DNA from: Brassica napus
Lineage: Eukaryota > Streptophyta > Magnoliopsida > Brassicales > Brassicaceae
DNA length: 64,000 bases
Direction of reading: 5' to 3'
NCBI RefSeq assembly: GCF_020379485.1
Contig: NC_063447.1
Span: 54,115,452 to 54,179,451 of the forward strand
Positions 59,835 to 64,000 of the stretch are shown here, in pieces (positions within the stretch are counted from its first letter, which is position 1; every line of letters begins with the position of its first letter). The notes under the pieces were generated by a model. The model worked only from the letters and a program-made list of their open reading frames with translations, was not told where the DNA came from and searched no databases. The translations under genes were made by a program, and so were the position numbers.

Positions 59835-60734
59835 ATGGATTCAACGAATCCATATAGTCAGACAGCTAATTTTGTTGATCTGTTGAACAGTCAACAAGAT
59901 CCTGTCCTTCCTGAACCATTTAATTTAGGGAGGTTTTCATCACAAGTCCCTCTGTTCAGTACTCAATGTACTGAAACCTCAAGCTTCTGTGAAGACTCAG
60001 CTATAAGACGCAAAGGAAGAAAGAAATGGACTCCCACAAATGATCTGGTGCTAATTAGCGCATGGCTAAACACCAGCAAAGACCCTGTGGTCAGCAACGA
60101 GCAGAAAGCCGGTACTTTCTGGTCACGCATAGCAGCTTACTATGCAGCTAGCCCAAAGGTGGTCAAAGGTGATAAGCGAGAGGCCCTTCAATGTAAGCAA
60201 AGGTGGCAGAAGCTGAATGATCTCGTCTGCAAGTTCTGTGGCTGCTATGATGCTGCAACAAGACAGAAAACTAGTGGCCAGAGTGAAAATGATGTAGTCA
60301 AACTGGCACATGAAATCTTCTACAATGACCATAAGCAGAAGTTTAACCTTCACCACGCTTGGGAGGAACTGAAGCATGACCAAAAGTGGTGTGAGCTTGC
60401 AACAAGTAAGAGGGATGGAATAGCTAAGAAAAGAAACTGTGAGGATGGAGCACAATCAGCCAGCTCACAAGCAACTGTCGATCTTGATGATGAAGCAACG
60501 AAACGTCCTCCTGGTGTGAAGGCAGCGAAAGCCGCATGTGGTAAGAGAAATGTGGTAGATCTGCAGGCTGCCTCTCAGTTTCAGACCATGTGGTCTATTA
60601 GAGAGAAAGATTTGGCTGTGAAAGAGAGACTCTCGAAGATGGGTTTGCTTGAGGGGCTCATTTGCAAAAAAGAACCACTATCTGAATATGAAGAAGCCCT
60701 TAAGACGAATCTAATAACAGAGATGTTGGGTTAA
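59835..60734 (+). CDS. Harbinger ORF1, SANT/Myb-like protein (unit C)
   Basis: Its 299 residues are identical in translation to the unit B copy (48786-49685). The frame is intact. See that entry for domains. Confidence 0.85.
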   Translation: MDSTNPYSQTANFVDLLNSQQDPVLPEPFNLGRFSSQVPLFSTQCTETSSFCEDSAIRRKGRKKWTPTNDLVLISAWLNTSKDPVVSNEQKAGTFWSRIAAYYAASPKVVKGDKREALQCKQRWQKLNDLVCKFCGCYDAATRQKTSGQSENDVVKLAHEIFYNDHKQKFNLHHAWEELKHDQKWCELATSKRDGIAKKRNCEDGAQSASSQATVDLDDEATKRPPGVKAAKAACGKRNVVDLQAASQFQTMWSIREKDLAVKERLSKMGLLEGLICKKEPLSEYEEALKTNLITEMLG

Positions 60735-61471
60735 TGTTCTGTTTGATGTCTAAAAACTAGTGTCTTTGGTTAAATGTTCTGTTTGATGTTCTGTGTAATG
60801 GTCTTTTCATTTTATGTTTAAATGTTCTGCTTCATCTATCTGTAAAATATTGTATGCTTCAATGTTAAATAATAAATGTTATGTCGGAAGAAATGTTCAG
60901 TCTCATGTTGATCTTTACTGATCGTTGCTTGGTTGACAAGATATGTTGATTATTATGGTAAATGTTCAGTCTCATGTTGATCTTTACTGATCGTTGCTTG
61001 GTTTACTGATCGTATGCAGGCAAGTCACGGGAAGCATGAAGCCATGTCGTGTGCAGGCAAGTCACGAGAAGTCAGAAGCCATGTCATGTGCAGAAGTCAT
61101 GAGAAGCATGAAGCCATGTTCTGCTGCTGCAGAAAAGTCACGAGCGGCCAGAAGCCACAAGTCTTTGTGTGTTGTTATTGTGCATTGAAGTCACGAGCCT
61201 TTGTTATTTTGTGAAGTCACGATCCTTTGTTATTTTGTGTCACGAGTGTATGTCTATTATTTTTAATATGCAACATTGTAATCTCTATATAAAGTCTTTC
61301 TCTATATGCACTTTCACTCATTTCTCTCATTCTCAAAAACACTTTCAACCATATTTCAAGTCACATATTAATCGAAAAACACTTTCTCTCATTCCATTCT
61401 CACCATATTTCAAAGACTTTAAACTCTTTCTATCCTTGATCACAAAACGCTTTAACATTTTCAAGAGATTA

Positions 61472-62809
61472 ATGGCTTCTTCTTCACATAACACGTTTGA
61501 AGGAGTGGATGATCAAAATTTTGATCACTATTTCGATCAATATTTTGATCAATATTATGATCAATGTTTTGATCAAACGTTAGAGAATTTGTCCATTGAT
61601 TGTGATCAAGAAGTCGAAAGAACAAAAAGAAAAAAACGAGTTCACATCGAAAGAAATCGTGAAGAAGGCGATCGACGTTTATGGAATGATTATTTCAGTG
61701 AAACTCCGACGTTTCCTGAAAATCTATTCCGACGACGATTTAGAATGAACAAGTCATTGTTCGTGCGTATTGTTGATCGACTTTCCAATGAGGTTGAATA
61801 CTTTCGACAAAAGAAAGATGCTGTCGGAAGGCTAAGTCTCTCTCCACTTCAGAAGTGTACGGCAGCGATTCGTGTCTTGGCCTATGGTTCTGCGGCTGAT
61901 GCTGTTGACGAATACCTCCGACTCGGTGCAGCGACAGCTCGGTTATGTGTGGAACAATTTGTGGAAGGAATAATATATTGTTTCGGCGATGAGTACCTAA
62001 GAAGACCAACACTGGCAGATCTTCAACGTCTACTTTATATTGGTGAGCAGCGTGGCTTTCCCGGGATGATAGGGAACATCGATTGTATGCATTGGGAGTG
62101 GAAGAATTGTCCCACCGCTTGGAAAGGTCAATATTCACATGGTTCGGGTAAACCCACAATCGTGTTAGAGGCGGTTGCTTCGTACGATTTATGGATATGG
62201 CATGCGTTTTTCGGACCTCCAGGTTCCTTAAATGATATCAATGTTCTAGATCGCTCACCTGTTTTTGATGACATAATAAAAGGTCAAGCTCCCCAAGTTA
62301 CTTTCTCTGTCAATGGAAGAGAGTATCATTTGGCGTACTATCTCACCGATGGTATTTATCCGAAGTGGGCAACATTTATCCAATCTATTCCAATACCACA
62401 AGGTCCGAAAGCGGCTTTATTTGCTCAACATCAAGAAGCTGTCCGAAAAGATGTCGAGCGTGCTTTTTGAGTCTTGCAAGCTCGATTTGCAATTGTTAAA
62501 AATCCAGCACTTTTTTGGGATAAAGCCAAAATTGGAAAGATTATGCGAGCATGTATCATACTCCATAATATGATAGTAGAAGACGAACGAGATGGATACA
62601 CTCATTTTGATGTTTCAGGGTTCCAAGAAGGAGAAGACACCGGAACTTCACATGTCGATCTCACGTATTCTACAGATATCCCTTCAAATATCGCTAATAT
62701 GATGGGTGTCCGAACAAGAATTCGTGATAGACAAATGCATCAACAGCTCAAAGCTTATTTGGTTGAACATATATGGCGTAAATTTGGCCGTGATGGAGAC
62801 AACTACTAA
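61472..62809 (+). pseudogene. HARBI1-type transposase with one nonsense codon (unit C)
   Basis: Same as 50423-51760, with the same TGA directly after the DVERAF motif at 62468-62470. The stop is therefore older than the B/C duplication. Confidence 0.9.
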
Positions 62810-63912
62810 GCTCAGATGTTTTTCTAAATTATTCTCGATTATTGTACTAGTCTTTATTTTTATGTTTTTTTAAAAAAAAAAATTTATGTTTTAAATGTTA
62901 TCTCTTAATATGTTTGATTTAATAAATAATTTTTTTTTTAAGAACCCCTAATTAAGAAACTCCCATTGGACCACTCCAAATGGAAGTTTTTTAACTATGG
63001 TTCTTAACCCCACTTAACCACATTTAAAATATTAAATAATTATTAAGAAACATACTTAAGGATCAAAGGATAAACATGCTCTAAGGTATTTATCTAAGAA
63101 AATCTGATCTTCTTAGTTGTGAGTTTCGGGTTGTGTGTCTTTTTCAATTTTATAATAAAGCTCTACACCCTCATGCTCAGAAGTAAGTGGGAGAATTCAA
63201 AATAGCTACTACGCGCGTAGCTACAGTTTTTCTGAAGACATTCTCACAACTTTGTCCATGGTTTCTTGAAGAAAGTTTCAATCAATCTACGGCTTATTTC
63301 TTGATGAATAAGAAACAAAATCTTCCTTCGTTTCTTTCTAGTAGATTGAAAGAGATTCTTTTTTCTTTTTGTGCAAAGATAGAGATATAAGCAAATCTCT
63401 CATCAATCACGTTTTAAAAATATTTTTATTTTTCAATTCCACAAACTTAAAATGTTAAATACCGACATAAATCAAAGAAATTGTATCGACTTTCCCAACA
63501 ACGAAAAAATAGGAGTTGACTACATAACAATTTACTCAGAATCAGACAAAACTTATATTCAAGGCTCAATTCTTTTGAAGCCCAAACATTTTAAAATCTA
63601 ATTTTTACTTATTTATTATATTGGGCTATAAAACTATACCAATTTCTATTTTTTGATCGTCCTATTTTAGATTTTTCGTCTACCACAAATCATTTTTTAA
63701 CAAAGTCCAGTAAAAAATTTTAAAGATAAATAATTTTATAACTATATAATTTTCTAAATTTCTAGAGTTATTAATTTCTTAAAAAGAGTATTACAATTCT
63801 ATATTTTGAAATTAATTTTGGGTAATATAAGCAAAATAATTTGATTTATTGTTCGTATAAATTGTTAAACAGTTTAAATCCAAATTTATATCTTTTTCAT
63901 TACACAATTTTA

Positions 63913-64000
63913 TCTATATACTAATAACTACTTAAGTAAACACTAACCAACTCCATAAACCTCAGCTTTTGAATATGAAATTGCTAATACCGCTAATGGT
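63913..64000 (+). mobile_element. Start of the next junction Helitron (cut by window end)
   Basis: TCTATATACTAATAAC and the next 70 bases match the Helitrons at 41953 and 52864, so at least one further unit, or part of one, continues beyond the window. Confidence 0.85.

Larger units (their letters stand above)
58149..63081 (+). mobile_element. PIF/Harbinger transposon, unit C copy
   Basis: 4,933 bp, same termini and TAA flanks (58146-58148 and 63082-63084) as the unit B copy. It is carried by segmental duplication, not by an independent insertion. The 83-bp repeats are at 58415-58869. Confidence 0.95.
52864..63912. repeat. Array unit C (11,049 bp)
   Basis: Collinear with unit B over its whole length at an offset rising from 10,911 to 11,049 because of the B deletion and a longer TA tract in C. 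Substitutions are very few in the Harbinger and RRM gene 2 regions. Confidence 0.95.

Noticed and set aside
41953..63912. Units B and C being purely an assembly artefact
   Set aside because: A 97-bp deletion, a TA-length change, a codon insertion and several substitutions distinguish them, although read depth would be needed to settle it.

Overview
The window is plant nuclear DNA, almost certainly from Brassica or a close relative in the Brassicaceae. The evidence is spliced genes with GT-AG introns, AT-rich non-coding DNA, and dense plant transposons (Helitron, Copia, MULE, PIF/Harbinger, Emigrant-like MITE, LINE). The left third also resembles the Arabidopsis chromosome 2 neighbourhood of a plastid phospholipase A1-Igamma gene followed by PSBW. 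That synteny is recalled from knowledge of Arabidopsis, not computed here.

Left part (1-22.9 kb). A chloroplast-targeted phospholipase A1-Igamma gene has exon 1 at 5585-6909 and exon 2 at 12167-12410. Its intron is about 5.26 kb. The intron holds Helitrons and also a second copy of the gene's own 5' flank joined to a second copy of its early intron, so the gene looks like the fusion product of a tandem duplication. Upstream lie an Emigrant-type MITE and a broken class III peroxidase. Downstream lie two PSBW pseudogenes, a decayed Copia element that cuts an Argonaute (AGO4-clade) fragment, a long GA tract, and a 5'-truncated LINE with clear target-site duplications.

Right part (22.97-64 kb). 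This is a tandem array of large units. Each unit carries one or two minus-strand genes for small proteins with two RRM domains, which I call nucleolin-like by inference. Unit 0 (22968-27385) has a single hybrid gene whose 3' half is like gene 1 and whose 5' half is like gene 2. Unit A (27386-41952) has gene 1 intact and gene 2 frameshifted; a MULE sits between them and a gag-only Copia element at its end. Units B (41953-52863) and C (52864-63912) are nearly identical, with a period of about 11.0 kb. In both, gene 1 is broken, gene 2 is intact, and a 4,933-bp PIF/Harbinger element is present that is absent from units 0 and A. A further unit begins at 63913. A Helitron of about 440 bp sits at every junction from unit A onward, and a PSBW fragment sits between gene 1 and gene 2 in units A-C.

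Functionally, the coding sequences that look intact are the phospholipase, RRM gene 1 of unit A, RRM gene 2 of units B and C, the Harbinger SANT-like ORF1 in two copies, and the Copia gag. The rest are pseudogenes or mobile-element genes. No tRNA, rRNA or CRISPR array was recognised.
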